64,000 nucleotides of DNA from NCBI GenBank assembly GCA_018360145.1, contig SRPY01000014.1, positions 1-64,000 of the forward strand, written 5' to 3'. Position numbers and translations under genes: made by a program. This document shows positions 1-11,370 of the stretch, piece after piece; within the stretch, counting starts at the first letter, position 1, and every line of letters starts with the position of its first letter. Under the pieces are notes generated by a model, which was given only the letters and a program-made list of their open reading frames with translations, searched no databases and was not told the DNA's origin. Source of the DNA: Claviceps africana. Taxonomy: Eukaryota; Ascomycota; Sordariomycetes; Hypocreales; Clavicipitaceae.

Positions 1-69
1 GACGGGTAGGTTGCCCAGGTCACGGAGGTTGGGGAGCGCGGCCTGGTGATGTGCGAGATGAAGTGTCAT
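1..69 (-). CDS. Possible N-terminal fragment of a gene cut by the left edge
   Basis: On the minus strand an ATG at 69 opens a frame with no stop to the window edge (23 codons). The peptide contains PNLRDLGNLPV. This resembles the NFRDLGG segment near the start of the Y_phosphatase3 family of tyrosine/serine phosphatases. Upstream of the ATG (70-115) is a long T run on the plus strand, so the first codon is near a sharp change to low complexity. The fragment is too short to settle the family; it could also be a chance frame. Only sequence left of the window would decide. Confidence 0.3.
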   Translation of the reverse strand, partial: MTLHLAHHQAALPNLRDLGNLPV

Positions 70-85
70 GGCGCTTTTTTTTTTG

Positions 86-119
<34 letters not shown>

Positions 120-704
120 AAGAGAGAAAAAGTCCCCGTCGTACAAGAGGTGGGGAAACGAAAACCTGCGGCGGAAAAATAATTTTTTTTTTCTTCGGTG
201 AAAAATGCAACGAGTGACTTTAGTCGTTGTGTCTTTTTGGGCCGAGGCTTTCCTGGTTGGGCCTCGCGTGATGAGACCCACGCCTCGGTATTTCTTGTTC
301 TATGTTTTTTCTTTTTCTTTTTTCGGCTGGCTTGCTTCGTTATTTCTTTCGTGTGGTTCGGGTTGCGGGGTGGGGGTGTTTCCGTGGTATTTCCCGGGCT
401 AGTGGATGGGTTTGTGTGGGCGGGTTGTTGGTGCATTATTCTTTTGACGTCGTCAAATCAACCACATCATCGACGTCATCATCAACATTACAACACCAAT
501 ATCAGCAACATTAATAATAGTAAGAATACAACAACAACAACAAGATGAACATCACCATCGACATCGACATCAACATCAACATCAACACAACATCAACCCA
601 ACCATTGACACAACACCAACACAACAACAACAACCACCCAAGCATCACAACCCAACTGTTCTACAGGCATGAATCCTTTCAAAATACATCCTCTGCCGAA
701 TCTC
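70..704. repeat. Low-complexity spacer with CAN trinucleotide tract
   Basis: This spacer holds two long T runs (about 78-118 and 182-192). From about 455 to 640 it holds a CAN-type trinucleotide tract (cat/caa/cac units, for example ACAACAACA and CATCGACATCAACATC). Frames here are low complexity and look like shadows. I see no gene. It would contain the 3' flank of the sphingomyelinase-like gene. Confidence 0.7.
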
Positions 705-3235
705 TTACCCTCGCAACAGCGCCACCTCCCGGATCTTGGCTTGCAGATCCGGATCGAATAGCGCCCTCAGCCCGTCCAGGAGGACAGACGAGCCGCAGTG
801 GTTGTCCTGCTCGCGCGCGCTGCTGCTGCTGCTTCTTCTGTCCTCGCCGGCGCCTTGATTGTCGTGCCGCCGGCCCAACTTCACGCCCGGCGCCTTGCCC
901 GCACAGTTGTCCTCGGCCCGGCCGCCGCGGACCATGCAGATTTCTTTCCGGCGACACTCGTCGTCGCACTTCTTGACGTCGCCGGAGCCCGTGTACATGT
1001 TCCTCCAGTACCTGTCAAAGAGGTCCCGGTCCATCTCCCACTCCTCGGTCAGCCTGTGCCAGCGCGCCGCCGAGGTGGGCACGTAGATGGCCGCGGTGGC
1101 GTTGTCGAAGCTGCCGTCGGGCTTGAAGGACGCGCCGTAGGCCGACTTGAGGTCGTACAGGCTCCTCCACGTCGGCGCCGTCTGGAATGAGGCTTCGCTC
1201 ATGTTGGCAAAGTACGTCGTCGCGTCCAGCACGGCCTGCGAGTCCTCGTCGACCGTGTACACCCGGAAGGCGGGAAACCCGTTGGACGGCGTCAGCGACG
1301 GCGCCACAAAGGACACGGCCAGCGCCGTGTCGGGCGTGCGCTCCCGCCCGGCCGCGTACGTGATCTGGTACTGGTCCAGGTGCGAGTGGCCAAAGAACAT
1401 GGCCGACACGGTGCCGTTGTACCGCGTCACGATGTCGCCAAAGGTGCCGGAGCTGTGCCGCACCGCGTCCACGTCCCCCATGGGCATGTGGCCGACGATC
1501 CAGACCCGGTCGCCCGCCCGTTCGGCCTCCTGCAGCTGCTGCGCCAGCCACCTGAGCTGGCCCTCCGGGTCCGGGTCGATGGGGTCCCGGTACAGCCAGA
1601 GGTTCAGGAAGTAGTACAGGTTGGTGTTGATGCCGATGATGCGGAGCCGCTTCTCCTGCAACCGGTACACGTAGCGCCCGCGGTGGTGCTTGGCCTGAAT
1701 CTGGCCCACCTGCGTGCCCTTCCAGGCCTTGGTGAGCAGCGAGTAGAGCCACTCGATGTTGTACTTTTTGGTGAGCATCTCCCGTTTCGGGAACCAGTTG
1801 GCCGGCGACGACTCGTGGTTGCCGACGGCGGGGCAGAACTGCGGAAACCTCTCCTTCATTCGCTCGTATGCTGCTTTGACTAGGAAGAAGAGAGTCAATA
1901 GGAGCAGGGCCAAAAAAAGATATAAAAAGAAGCATAAAAAGAAAATAATAAGAAGAGGAGAGAAAAGAAGAGGAAAGAAAAGTAAAGAAAAGTAAAGGAA
2001 AGCAAGGGAAAGTAAAGGAAAGAAAAGGAAACCAGCTCACTGCTCTCCATGTTCGATTTGGGCGTCGTGTGCCAGACTTGGCGCTCCACGATATCACCCG
2101 TGAAGATGGTGATTTCGGCGTCGTGGGCCACCTTTTGGATGGCGTCGTACATGCTCTCCTCCAGACTCAATGGCGCATCGCATCGTTTCAGATAGCCAAA
2201 CGGACCGACCGGGTGTTTTCCGTCACCTTTTGTTCTGAGTGGGCGGGGAAAAGGTTAGTTTTGAATAAAAAAAAAGAACAAAAGATGATGAAGCGAGGAG
2301 GAAATGAAAGGAAATGAAAGGAAATGCAAGGAAAGAATCGAAAAAAAAAAAAAACACACAACATACCGGCAGCACAAGACGGGATTGTCGCATTCACCAC
2401 TCGTCCCGGTCCTATAGAGCGGATCAATGTGTAGATCAGAGAAATGAGTCACCTTGTACGAGCCGCGCCCGCTGATCATGGACATGGCCTTTGCACCCGA
2501 TTCATCTGGCTCCGGGAAAACCAGGTTGGACTTGGGGCTGACCACCTCGCAGACTTGGAGGAAGTTGTTGCAGAGCATGGTGGCCGCGTCCGACGCGTCG
2601 ACGTCCTTTATTCCGCGGAGGACCTCGGCGAGGAGAGGCCCATGTTCGGCCACGCCCTGCCGGCATATCTCCTCGCTTGCGATCTGGTTTGGGAGATGGG
2701 CGGGCAATCATCACGTCAGCTCGGTTCTTGTTCGCGATGCTCTCAGAGGCGTTTACTTTCCCACGCCGACTTACTCCGATAAAGGGCCCCAGTGCGCGGC
2801 ACACTCCCTGGCCGGCTGCCACGAACTGGTGATCCGAAGCAGAGAATTTCTTCAAGATCTTCAGAAGCTCCTACGGATTATGATTAGCGGGAATGGCGCA
2901 TGAGTCATAGAACAACATGTACATGTATGTGTACAGTACACACATCAGGTCGGTGAAAAGGAAAGAAGGAGTTGATCAGAATACGAGTTACACGATCCAG
3001 GGAAAAAAAAAAAAACAAGTCTTCTCACCTTACAACTGATACAGGATATTCCCTCATTGATGAACTTGTTGTTCTTAAACAAGGACAGCCCTTGCATGGC
3101 AAGTCCGGGCGCGTCACTGAGCCGGGGCTTCGCGGGATCGACCTGCTTTTCGCGGTTCCGTGCATGGGGCATGCTTCGGGAGGCCGTCGTGAGAGTGAAG
3201 CCCAATGAGAGCAATAGCATTCTGTTGAGGAGCAT
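705..3235 (-). CDS. Acid sphingomyelinase-like metallophosphoesterase (five exons)
   Basis: Predicted to hydrolyse phosphodiesters of the sphingomyelin type in a secreted or vacuolar setting. Model: exons 3235-3029, 2870-2775, 2683-2367, 2234-2041 and 1879-705; phases agree and the product is 662 aa, usual for the family. Exon 1 starts with a hydrophobic signal peptide (MLLNRMLLLSLGF). Exons 1-3 carry a Cys-rich saposin-B-like segment. The dinuclear metal centre of calcineurin-type phosphoesterases is visible in order: DLHID, TGD, GNHES, a histidine in VGHMPMGD, and GHSH in FFGHSHLDQ. The C-terminus is Cys-rich, then Ser/Arg-rich. The ATG at 3235 is preferred to in-frame upstream codons because the signal peptide starts there. 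The 161-base last intron is purine-rich. Exact substrate (sphingomyelin or another phosphodiester) is inferred from the family. Confidence 0.9.
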
Positions 3236-4226
3236 CGTGCCGACTTGGGTCCCTTGACGTTGTGAGCTGGCTTGTATCCCGCTCGGGGTGAAGATGAGGT
3301 GGTATGTTGTGTCCAGGAGCGAGAATCTCGGGATATTCGGTTTGGATGTGATGGACGGATGTGCTAGTGGGGATATTCTGTTTTCTCCCCGTGATCCCCC
3401 TTGGTTGTATTTTTTTTTCCCGGGGGGTTTTTTCCCCGTCCTTCGATGTGTATATTTAAATCGGCTGTGGGACGGTGCGTCGCAACTAGCGAGACTTGCA
3501 AGAGGCACGTCATATGAAGCGAGGAAAACACACACGCGCGCGCGCATACACACACAAAAAAATGAAAAGAAAAAAACAATAAGATAAAACAAAGGCTTGT
3601 GGGAATAAAAAACAACAACAACAACAGGAGCAACTTGGCTTATCCCGTTGTGGATTTATACTTTCGGACCATCCCAGCCACCAGATCATGGCTGGGCCTA
3701 CTCTCGGCCGAGCCTGGTCCCTAACACCAGACACCAAGCACGATAAAGGACGCCGGCCTGCATAGAGCCGCGCGATGAAAGATCCCCGTTCCGAGGGCGT
3801 ATCCATCCATCGTCCTTTCTCCATGCCGGCGGACTCGGCAGAGTCGAGACGAGCCCACTTTGCGGGCGCAAAAGCGCCAGGGAGAGATGTTTTATCTTGT
3901 GCCGCCATGACGGTGTGTCACAGGCTTAGCGATGGGTATCGAGAGGACTGGGATTGGGGCGTTGGAGACTGGGGGAGAAGCGCTGAGCTGTGGCTGTCGT
4001 TGGGGTTTGCTGTGAGGAACGCGGCTTTCTGTTTTGGCTTGTGTTGCCAGGACCTTGTGAGGATTCGCGTAGGGCTCACGCTACCCAAGGGTAGGAACTC
4101 TAAATCGGCCAAGGTTTTTTTTATTTGCTTTTTGCTTTCCTTCTTTACGTCTGTAAGTCTAGGACATGGTAAGTGGCATCCTGTATTTTGGTTTGGCTAT
4201 GGCACGCACACACACACCTACACCTG

Positions 4227-4273
<47 letters not shown>

Positions 4274-4315
4274 AAGATCAACACAAGCAAACAACGTTTC
4301 ACATCACGATTCCTT
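3236..4315. other. Intergenic spacer, low complexity, no gene seen
   Basis: Upstream of the sphingomyelinase-like gene and downstream of the alpha-glucosidase. It contains a CA/CG alternating tract (about 3528-3557) and a long A run (about 4227-4275) just 3' of the glucosidase stop. A TATTTAAA stretch near 3450 could serve the minus-strand gene but lies more than 200 bases from its start. No open frame here has recognisable protein character. Confidence 0.6.
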
Positions 4316-6118
4316 TCATGACGATTCCCCGCTGGCGAGGTACACGCGTGCCTCAAACGGAGCCAGCTCGCCATCGCGACCCTTGCCGTCATAGGTCGAC
4401 AGGAGAGGCACCAGATTCACCTCGCCGAGACGCAGCTCCTCGGCGGTCGGCGGCGTCCACGCCTTGGTCTGGGCGGTAAAGTTGGCGACAACAACCATCT
4501 TGTCGCCACCCCGCGCGTGCTCCTTGACAAACACAAAGAGGTGCTCATCCGCGGGCCGGACGTCGCGGAAGTCTCCGTACACGAGCAGGTCGGCGTGCTG
4601 CTTCCGGAAGGCAATCATGGCGCGCCAGAAGGCCAGCACGCTGCTCGGGTCCCCGAGCTGCGAGGCGACATTGATCTCGTGCGCCAGCGGGTGCGGCTTC
4701 ATCCAGGGCTCCCGGACGTCCTTTCCTTGGCTCTCGGCGGCCTCGGAGAAGCCCCCGTGCTTGGCCTCGCCGTTCCACGCCATGGGGATGCGGGCGTGGT
4801 CGCGGGCCAGGTGCGCCAGCGCGGCGAAGGCCTTTTCCTGCTCGTGCGCGTTGTCGGCGCCGTGGAGCTCGCGGACCATGGTGGCGAAGAGGATGCTGTC
4901 CAGGTCGAGGTAGTTCTCCAACGGGTACAGCTCCGCTGGGGCGTTGACGCAGCCGATCTCCTGGCCCTGGTACACGAACTGCGTCCCGCTGAGGCATCCC
5001 TGCATGAGGGCGAGCATCTTGGCCCCGAGCACGCGCAGCCCGGGGGCGTCGTCGGCGAAGCGGCTGACGGAGCGGGCCTGGTCGTGGTTCTCCAGGAAGA
5101 CGGTCGTCCAGCCGTCCGTGTTGTGGATGACGGCCTGCATCCGGGCGAGGGCGGCCTTGAGCTCGGGCAGGGTGTAGTTCTTGGGCGTGGTCTCGTACTT
5201 GTGCGACTTGCCGAAGCCGCAGTCGACGGCGTCGAACTGGAAGACCATGTCGAGCTGCTTGGCCTTGGCACTCACGTACCGGAGGACCTTGGCGATGTCG
5301 GGCGTGGAGGGGAGCTCGCCGACGGTGATGGCGCCGTATCGGGACACGATCTGGTTCATCTCGCCGAGGAACTCGTGCATCCGGGGCCCGTTGGAATACA
5401 CATGGCCGGCCGGCTGGAAGGCGGCCTTGGGGTCGGTGACGGGCGCGTCGGGCAGACCGACCGGCTTGCTGTACAGGTTGACGGTGTCGATGCGGAAGCC
5501 GTCGACGCCGCGCGAGAGCCAGAACTCCATGGCCGAGGCGTAGAGGGCCTTGCGGGTGACGTCGTTGTCAAAGTTGACGTCGGGCTGCTCGACGGCGAAC
5601 AGGTGAAGGTAGTACTCCCCCGTCAGCTCATCCCACTCCCAGGCGCTGCCGCCGCCAAAGTTGCATCGCCAGTTGTTGGGCGGCAGCCTCTCCCCGGTGG
5701 ACGAGTACCGGGCCGGCCGCCAGATGTACCAGTCTCTCTTGGGGTTGTCCTTGCTGGAACGAGACTCCTTGAACCAGGCGTGTTGGTCCGACGTGTGGTT
5801 GATGACGAGGTCGAGGAGGATGCGCATGCCGCGCGAGTGCGCCTCGTCGATGAGCACTTGCATGTCCTGGACGGTGCCGTACGGTCTGTACACGTCCTCG
5901 TAGTTGGAGATGTCGTAGCCCATGTCGACCTGCGGACTGTCGTACATGGGACAGATCCAGATGGCGTCGATGCCCAGACTGGCGAGATAGTCCAGCTTGG
6001 ACGTGATGCCTGGCAGGTCGCCGATGCCGTCGCCATTGGAGTCACAGAACGAGGCGGGATAGATTTGGTAGATGACGGCCTCCTTCCACCATTGTTTGTC
6101 CCGTGCGATGACTGTCAT
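4316..6118 (-). CDS. GH13 alpha-glucosidase (maltase type), single exon
   Basis: A 600-aa intronless intracellular-type glycoside hydrolase family 13 enzyme; no signal peptide is visible. It is expected to release glucose from the non-reducing end of maltose-like alpha-glucosides. The (beta/alpha)8 landmarks are present: QIYPASF with a calcium-type DSNGDGIGD loop (about 18-34), VINHTS (H108), GFRIDT with nucleophile D211, VGE with acid/base E268, and ENHD with D346. The residue after the nucleophile is Thr, as in yeast maltases, rather than the Val of isomaltases; this suggests alpha-1,4 preference (inference). It is divergent from the permease starting at 9709, 3.6 kb away, which fits a sugar-uptake-plus-hydrolysis pair. 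The 3' flank is a long A run. Confidence 0.95.
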   Translation of the reverse strand: MTVIARDKQWWKEAVIYQIYPASFCDSNGDGIGDLPGITSKLDYLASLGIDAIWICPMYDSPQVDMGYDISNYEDVYRPYGTVQDMQVLIDEAHSRGMRILLDLVINHTSDQHAWFKESRSSKDNPKRDWYIWRPARYSSTGERLPPNNWRCNFGGGSAWEWDELTGEYYLHLFAVEQPDVNFDNDVTRKALYASAMEFWLSRGVDGFRIDTVNLYSKPVGLPDAPVTDPKAAFQPAGHVYSNGPRMHEFLGEMNQIVSRYGAITVGELPSTPDIAKVLRYVSAKAKQLDMVFQFDAVDCGFGKSHKYETTPKNYTLPELKAALARMQAVIHNTDGWTTVFLENHDQARSVSRFADDAPGLRVLGAKMLALMQGCLSGTQFVYQGQEIGCVNAPAELYPLENYLDLDSILFATMVRELHGADNAHEQEKAFAALAHLARDHARIPMAWNGEAKHGGFSEAAESQGKDVREPWMKPHPLAHEINVASQLGDPSSVLAFWRAMIAFRKQHADLLVYGDFRDVRPADEHLFVFVKEHARGGDKMVVVANFTAQTKAWTPPTAEELRLGEVNLVPLLSTYDGKGRDGELAPFEARVYLASGESS

Positions 6119-6148
6119 GATGAGGGCAAGAGTTTAAGTTGAGCGAAA

Positions 6149-6150
<2 letters not shown>

Positions 6151-6197
<47 letters not shown>

Positions 6198-6200
6198 GAC

Positions 6201-6233
<33 letters not shown>

Positions 6234-6260
6234 GACAGAGAGAGAGACAGAGAGACAAAA
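6151..6260. repeat. GA/GAGACA microsatellite
   Basis: A run of AG dinucleotides passes into imperfect GAGACA/GAGAGAGACA units directly upstream of the alpha-glucosidase start. It is likely length-variable between strains (inference from its structure). Confidence 0.9.
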
Positions 6261-6604
6261 CGGGGAAAAGAGAAACCAAACTAGACACAGGAATAGCAGC
6301 CGGTGGAGATTACGTCCTCTATTACGATGCGATTTTCTAGACTCAAGGAAACACCTTTAGTAGCTGCCAGAGTGAAGCAGGATTTTCGCAGCCAATTGCA
6401 TGTTTTCGTTGTCGACGTTTGTCCGGCCCGGGTCCCTGTGTCTTTTAGTACCCGGTATCGAGAAACTTGGGTGTGCTATTCGGACGAGGAGGGATGAGTG
6501 TCGCGTGATGCCCAAGCGAGGAGGGACAATGCCAAGGGGGAGGGGGGTTGGGGGGTTGGGGGGTTCTACGAGCTCGTTCCGTATCGGGAAAAGAAATGGA
6601 AGGA

Positions 6605-6642
<38 letters not shown>

Positions 6643-9336
6643 CCCCGAACGGCCCACAAGAAATATTCCTACCACGGCCTTTTCGACGCCTATTGTACAC
6701 ATGTTGTACGTAACCGCGGGGAACCATGCTGTTACCTCGGCATGACGAGTTGGAATCGGGAGCATTGCGTGAAGCCATCGTCGGACCGACAAAAAAGTGC
6801 GGGGAAATATCTGGGGACGGAAGGGGCCCTAGTAGGACACTAGATTCTCGCGTCCATGACTAGTGTGCCGTAGATTGACGACTGGGAAGATGGTCACGAG
6901 GACATTGTTGTATGTATATATGTATGTACGTATACATATACAAGATACTATGCTTGTTAATAAACTAGGTAGGTATTCATGTGTGTTGGTTCATGCTGTT
7001 AATCGCCTCACGTGGCTTCAACCCTCAGGGCATGGGGGGGCGGCCTCGGCTCGCGGCAGACTTTCCATTGGCTAGATGTCGGGCCGACAAGCCTAACAGG
7101 CCAAGCCTAAATTGGATCAACGGGCACTACGATTGGTCCAGCTTGGGCTGCACCCCCACTCCCACCAGCCACCTCATCATTCTCCATCATGCCTGCCCTT
7201 TTTGCCTTTTTGCAGAAACATTCGGACAAAGTCACGTTGCCAGCGACGAGACGCGTCTGGATGCTGCCTTCATCCACCCACCCATGCATGACCCGTCGCC
7301 GCCATACGTCCGACCTTCTTTTTTTTTCTTTCTTTTTTTTTTTTTTTCCCCAGACTGCTCCCCCAGACCGGGCGCTTCAGCCAGGACGGGCTCTAAACAA
7401 AGGACCCGGCCCCTCGGCGCGCCCGTTCTGGCATCCCATCAGACGAACGTGGAGGCAAACGGCACGCACAAACAACGGTCAGCCATTCCCAACGGGACGT
7501 CCGGGACGTCAGCCCGTATGCACTCCGCAATGCCACGCTTGATCAACGGTTGCGACTCAGGCTCAGGATTGGGAAATGCGAGCCCTCATCCCTGTGCCCA
7601 CCGCTTGCAGCCACAGGTTTTTGAGCCAGATGGAATCGCTTGCTGTGCTACTTCTGTCGTCGTCGCGCTGCCCTGTGTATTCTGATTCTGCCAAACGCCC
7701 GGTCTTTGTTTTGACCAACAAATGCAGCTGCCAAGAAAACTGCCTGCTGTCATGCCGATTGACGTCATGGACCTCATCATTTCCGTTTCGCCCGGCTCTG
7801 CGAAAGTATCCAGAGCATGGTCATTTGCCCAAGGGTAAAAAGCGTTGGTTGTCTCAGTGCTTGACCCCTTTCGGGACCAGGGCTGTCTGCCCGGCCTGAG
7901 TCGCAGGCAAAATTAACGAGGACGGGGGAAGGGGGGGGGGGAACAAAACACGGAACCGGCCCCCGTTCATTGCTGTCAATCTCTTGGCTGCTCTCATTGT
8001 CCCGAACGACTGCTCGCTGCATCTCGCTTCTTCCCAGCGCATTAGAGCCGGAATTAGCCTTAATCGCCAAGGCCTCAATCGGCCAACGTCCTTGATTCGG
8101 CCGTGCCTTAGCCTGGATCTGGCTTTGAGATTGAATTGTGGCCACGACAGATTCTCATCGGACCGACAAGTGGCTGGGCTTTGCGTTTGTGGGAATGGCT
8201 ATTCTTTGCCGGATTCGCCTTTCTGTTGAGAAGCGAGGACGGACACCATCAGTCAAAGCAGAATTCGTCTTGATACTCAAGCTCGGGCCCACCGAAAAAC
8301 AAGAGCTTTTCCTATGAAACCCCAGAGGCAAGGATAGCAGGAAGGCCGGGGGGGGGGGGGGGGAGGGAGGAAAACCTGGGGGTCTCGGGGGGCTCCCCGT
8401 TCTTGGCTGCAACTCCAACCCAACGCCAAGACGCATCCCGATTTCTGGTCTGGATGGAGTCTTTTGCCGCGATGGATGATTTTTGCAGGGCTCTCCTCTC
8501 ACCTGACCGTCTTCGCGAATAGACTCCATAGAGCTCACGCGCATGTGGATGTCGTCCACGGCGCTTGTCGCATCACACATAGCGATTTGCGCATTCAAAC
8601 CATGTACACACACAAAGCAATGTGTGTAAGGGCATAATGATGATGATGGATGATCCTTGACCCAATGCGGGTACGCGCTCGAGCTCCATGACTCACAGAC
8701 GCCCGACTAGCACACACCATGAGCCCTGTGCCAAAAGCTGGAGCCATGGGATGGGACGGATTGGTTTCGACCTCAAGCGCTGCGCCGCGGGAAACCATGA
8801 ATGGACCAGTCAATTCGGGGAATCGCAACGGAACCACCTTGATTGATGCGCCCATCAGACGACTGCCAAGTCGGCAAATGGTGTCGAGGTGGGAATGAAG
8901 CAGTTGCGCCGCTTTCGCTGCTGCTCTTTCTGGTCGTTAGATGTCAATTCAACAACTCGGCTCGGGTTAGCCAGCGGCACAAAGACGGCGTTCTCACCCC
9001 TGGTCTCACCCAGACATGCATATGTATGGGGTAATTTGGAGTCAACCGGGAGGACTTACATACAACACGGCGACTTCCTGCGCGGGTCGCACCATTCGGC
9101 GCGCGACTAGCGATGGGTGGCGGGCAGTCTTGGCTGGGGGTGGTGGATATTGTTTTTTTTTCCCCTTTTCCCTTTTCCCTTTTTCCTTTTTCCTTTTTTC
9201 CCACCCCACACATGGCCTACCGTCTAACCGATGCCGACTTTTCCTGGGGTCTCGGCTCTTGGCCAAGTACCACCCATGCCAAGGCCAAGCATCTATACTC
9301 ACGGCTTGGCTTTTTCACCCTTCACACCTCAACGTC

Positions 9337-9343
9337 TATAAAG
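9337..9343 (+). promoter_or_regulatory. TATA-like element upstream of the permease
   Basis: TATAAAG lies about 370 bases before the permease ATG and is followed by C-rich and pyrimidine-rich sequence typical of fungal transcription starts. Position and sequence suggest a core promoter. A long 5' leader would follow if it is used. Confidence 0.4.
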
Positions 9344-9708
9344 ACAGCTCAGCCCATCCCCGAACCACCAGCATGCTTCCAATAAGCCATTGGCACTCGT
9401 CGGGATCATAGCCTGTTCCGCCTTCGCCTCCACTTCCACTTCTTTGGCTGTTCGCCCGGGTCTCAAATCTGAGACATCATCCCCTTCGTTCCCGAAAAAC
9501 TCTGTTTTGATTCTGCTGCAAATCCTCATCCTTGGCTCCAGTCTGGTCTGCTCAACACCCCCACGGCCGCGCCCAGCATCGAAAGCCATCCGCACCCGGC
9601 CAGAGGTGTCGACCTCGTTGTCACTCCGTACGGGGAGAGAACAAAAAAAAAAACAAAGGGGAGAAAAGAGACGGAGAAAACTCTCATAATACACAACGAC
9701 AAGACAAG

Positions 9709-11370
9709 ATGAATCTAGACAACCAGCGTCGGGACTCTGCTGCCCGTGGCACTATGGATACAAGTATCGCCCACGAGGCTGCGGCTGCCACGCAGGCAGA
9801 GCACAGCATGGGCCTCATCGAGTCCTTCAAACTCTACAAGAAAGCCTGTCTTTGGTCCATCTTCCTTTCGACATGCCTCATCATGGAAGGATTCGACCTG
9901 GTTCTTCTGAGCACCCTTTTCGCGTACCCTCCGTTCCAGAAGAAATTCGGAGTCCAACAGCCCAATGGCACCTATGAGCTCACGGCGGAATGGCAATCGG
10001 GCCTGAACAACGCAACGCTTTCGGGCCAGATCTTGGGTCTCTTTGTGGTCGGCTACATCGCCGATCGTTTCGGCTACCGCAAGACGCTCATGGGCGCCCT
10101 GGCTGCCTGCGCGGCCTTCATCTTCATCCCATTCTTTGCCGAGAGTCTGCCACAACTCCTGGTTGGACAGATTCTACTGGGCTTGCCATGGGGCGTCTTC
10201 CAGACCATGACCACGACGTACGCCTCCGAGGTGTGCCCTACGCATCTCCGCGCGTACCTCACAACCTACGTCAACCTCTGCTGGGTCTTTGGCCAACTGA
10301 TCGCCTCTGGAATTTTGCGAGCCATGCTGACACGCACCGACGAATGGGGCTACAAGATCCCCTTTGCCCTGCAGTGGATATGGCCCGTCCCCCTCATCAT
10401 CGGCATCTACCTGGCTCCCGAGTCGCCGTGGTGGCTCGTTCGCCGCGGCCGCATTGACGAGGCCAAGAGATCGCTGGAACGCCTGACCACGCGCAACACG
10501 GGCGCTGAATTTCGGCCCGACGAGACCATTTCCATGATGGTCCACACCAACGAGATGGAGAAGGAGCTCACCCAAGGCACGTCATACCGGGATCTCTTCC
10601 GAGGGGCCGTCAATACGCGCCGTACCGAAATCGTGTGCATGACTTGGATGATCCAGACCCTGTGCGGTGCCTCCTTCATGGGCTACTCGACCATGTTCTA
10701 CCAACAGGCCGGCATGGCCGTGGACAACTCGTTCAACATGTCCCTGGCGCAGTATGCTCTCGGCGCCGTGGGCACCGTCAGCTCGTGGTTTCTCATGAGC
10801 CGCTTTGGTCGTCGAAGCCTGTACTTCAGCGGCCAAGCAATCATGTGCGTTCTGCTTCTGGCCATCGGCTGCACCGCCTTTGCTGGCCGATCCAACGCCG
10901 CCGCCCAGTGGGCCATTGGCTCCATGCTCCTGGTGTATACGTTTACCTACGACGCCACCGTCGGCCCCGTGTGCTACTCCCTTGTCTCGGAGCTGACGTC
11001 TACCCGTCTCCGGACCAAGTCGGTCGTCCTCGCGCGTAACGCCTACAACATTGTCGGCATCATCACCAACATCATCACCCCGCGCATGCTCAACCCCAGT
11101 GCCTGGAACTGGGGCGCCAAGGCTGGCTTCTTCTGGGCCGGCACCTGCCTCCTGTGTGCGCTATGGACCTACTTCCGCTTGCCGGAACCCAAGGGCCGCA
11201 CCTACGGCGAGCTTGACATCCTGTTTGAGAACAGGATCAGCGCTCGCAAGTTCAAGACCACCAACGTCGATCACATTGGCGCCCAACCCGACCACTCATC
11301 CGATAATGAAAAGGTTGGCGAGCACGTCATGGTCGAGCGCGTCGGCACCTCCCGATCCGAGAAAAAATAA
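9709..11370 (+). CDS. MFS sugar permease, alpha-glucoside (maltose) transporter type
   Basis: A 553-aa plasma-membrane sugar:proton symporter candidate with no intron. The frame is open further upstream, but the ATG at 9709 is chosen because the protein-like sequence begins there after a low-complexity AG-rich leader. Sugar-porter landmarks are visible: GLFVVGYIADRFGYRK after TM2 (the G-x-x-x-D/R-x-G-R/K type loop), PESPWWLVRRGR before the central loop, and SRFGRRSLY after TM8, with about 12 hydrophobic segments. The PESPWWLVR form is characteristic of fungal alpha-glucoside permeases rather than hexose carriers. Its divergent GH13 partner supports maltose or related disaccharide uptake. Substrate specificity is inference. 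Confidence 0.93.
   Translation: MNLDNQRRDSAARGTMDTSIAHEAAAATQAEHSMGLIESFKLYKKACLWSIFLSTCLIMEGFDLVLLSTLFAYPPFQKKFGVQQPNGTYELTAEWQSGLNNATLSGQILGLFVVGYIADRFGYRKTLMGALAACAAFIFIPFFAESLPQLLVGQILLGLPWGVFQTMTTTYASEVCPTHLRAYLTTYVNLCWVFGQLIASGILRAMLTRTDEWGYKIPFALQWIWPVPLIIGIYLAPESPWWLVRRGRIDEAKRSLERLTTRNTGAEFRPDETISMMVHTNEMEKELTQGTSYRDLFRGAVNTRRTEIVCMTWMIQTLCGASFMGYSTMFYQQAGMAVDNSFNMSLAQYALGAVGTVSSWFLMSRFGRRSLYFSGQAIMCVLLLAIGCTAFAGRSNAAAQWAIGSMLLVYTFTYDATVGPVCYSLVSELTSTRLRTKSVVLARNAYNIVGIITNIITPRMLNPSAWNWGAKAGFFWAGTCLLCALWTYFRLPEPKGRTYGELDILFENRISARKFKTTNVDHIGAQPDHSSDNEKVGEHVMVERVGTSRSEKK

Larger units (their letters stand above)
6119..9708. promoter_or_regulatory. Long divergent intergenic region of the glucosidase/permease pair
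   Basis: A 3.6-kb gap between two divergently transcribed sugar genes. It holds a GAGACA microsatellite (about 6151-6260), a G-rich/A-run patch (6535-6640), T runs near 7318-7348, G runs near 7930 and 8350, and a CTTTTCCC pyrimidine tract near 9155-9200. Open frames in it are compositionally poor and none shows a known family. It presumably includes both promoters. I could not identify specific regulator sites with confidence. Confidence 0.5.

Noticed and set aside
1015..2097. 360-codon minus-strand frame overlapping the sphingomyelinase-like last exon
   Set aside because: A frame-shifted shadow of the true exon; it reads through an intron and has Arg/Ala/Gly-rich sequence.
4517..6142. 541-codon plus-strand frame opposite the alpha-glucosidase
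   Set aside because: Antisense shadow of a GC-rich coding region; composition is repetitive Val/Gly/Leu/Asp and it has no motif, while the minus frame has full catalytic motifs.
6981..7685. 234-codon plus-strand frame in the permease/glucosidase spacer
   Set aside because: It crosses a long T run, contains no motif, and its composition matches neighbouring non-coding sequence.
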